Of a DNA stretch of 5,087 nt, positions 4,972-5,087 are shown piece after piece. How positions within the stretch are numbered: position 1 is the stretch's first letter; every line of letters starts with the position of its first letter. The notes under the pieces are model-generated. The model was not told the DNA's origin and did no database searches. It worked only from the letters and a program-made list of their open reading frames with translations. This DNA is from Methanobacterium sp. GTDB lineage: Archaea > Methanobacteriota > Methanobacteria > Methanobacteriales > Methanobacteriaceae. A program made the translations under genes and the position numbers. The stretch spans positions 1 to 5,087 of the forward strand of contig JAUNXM010000144.1 in the NCBI GenBank assembly GCA_030539815.1. The letters run 5' to 3'.

Positions 4972-5087
4972 CCCTAATCATTAACACTTTTTTCACTTGC
5001 AATGTATGGCCAAGTTAAGGTGGGAGTATGATCATGAACCACCACCCCACTCCATAAGATAAACAATTATCAGTATTCCTTATCAGT

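Noticed and set aside
4950..5051. Two tiny plus-strand frames, one of 22 codons from ATG 4950 and one of 9 codons after GGTGGGAGT
   Set aside because: The second has a good-looking binding site, but both peptides are very short and resemble nothing; there is no plus-strand promoter or following gene in the window.
5015..5086. Minus frame open from the right edge to TAA at 5015-5017, ending WWFMIILPP
   Set aside because: It could be the C-terminus of an upstream gene, but 23 codons without a motif cannot be told from chance.

Overview
The window looks like a piece of a low-GC archaeal chromosome, most likely a methanogen of the Methanobacterium type. The signs are AT-rich intergenic DNA, TTTATATA-type box A promoters, strong GGAGGTG-class ribosome binding sites, oligo-U 3' ends without clear hairpins, and a PadR regulator of the kind common in Methanobacteriales. 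The organism call is inference from sequence style; no rRNA, tRNA or species marker is present. Every supported gene lies on the minus strand, so transcription runs from high to low coordinates.

In transcription order: a regulatory gap (4794-5087) with a tandem 12-bp repeat and a TATA box leads to a GNAT acetyltransferase (4191-4793). An alpha/beta hydrolase with a complete Ser-Asp-His triad follows (3331-4134). Next is a 255-bp gap with a strong box A and a cluster of TAATATCG/CGATATTA half-sites, upstream of a PadR-family repressor (2569-3075). A 380-bp AT-rich gap (2189-2568) holds an 11-bp inverted repeat and what may be the remains of a small gene. It is followed by a truncated epoxyqueuosine-reductase-like protein (1730-2188), a class I SAM methyltransferase (1116-1685) and an AAC(6')-like GNAT acetyltransferase (453-1043). 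At the low end, a small gene split by an apparent one-base expansion of a T run (74-308) precedes the start of a gene that leaves the window at base 1.

The genes do not form one recognisable pathway. They are mostly small-molecule or protein modifying enzymes (two acetyltransferases, a methyltransferase, a hydrolase) plus a regulator and at least two degraded genes, which is typical of an accessory stretch. The methyltransferase could be co-transcribed with the truncated reductase (44-bp gap). U-runs suggest at least partial termination after the methyltransferase, after both acetyltransferases, and perhaps after the hydrolase. For three genes the most upstream possible start (GTG or TTG) lies inside the Shine-Dalgarno sequence, so the downstream ATG is called here.

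The points most worth following are the T-run frameshift, the reductase fragment that ends just before its iron-sulfur region, the ATATCG operator cluster, and the His/Arg/Cys insert in the PadR recognition domain. I did not find a clear new multi-gene system.
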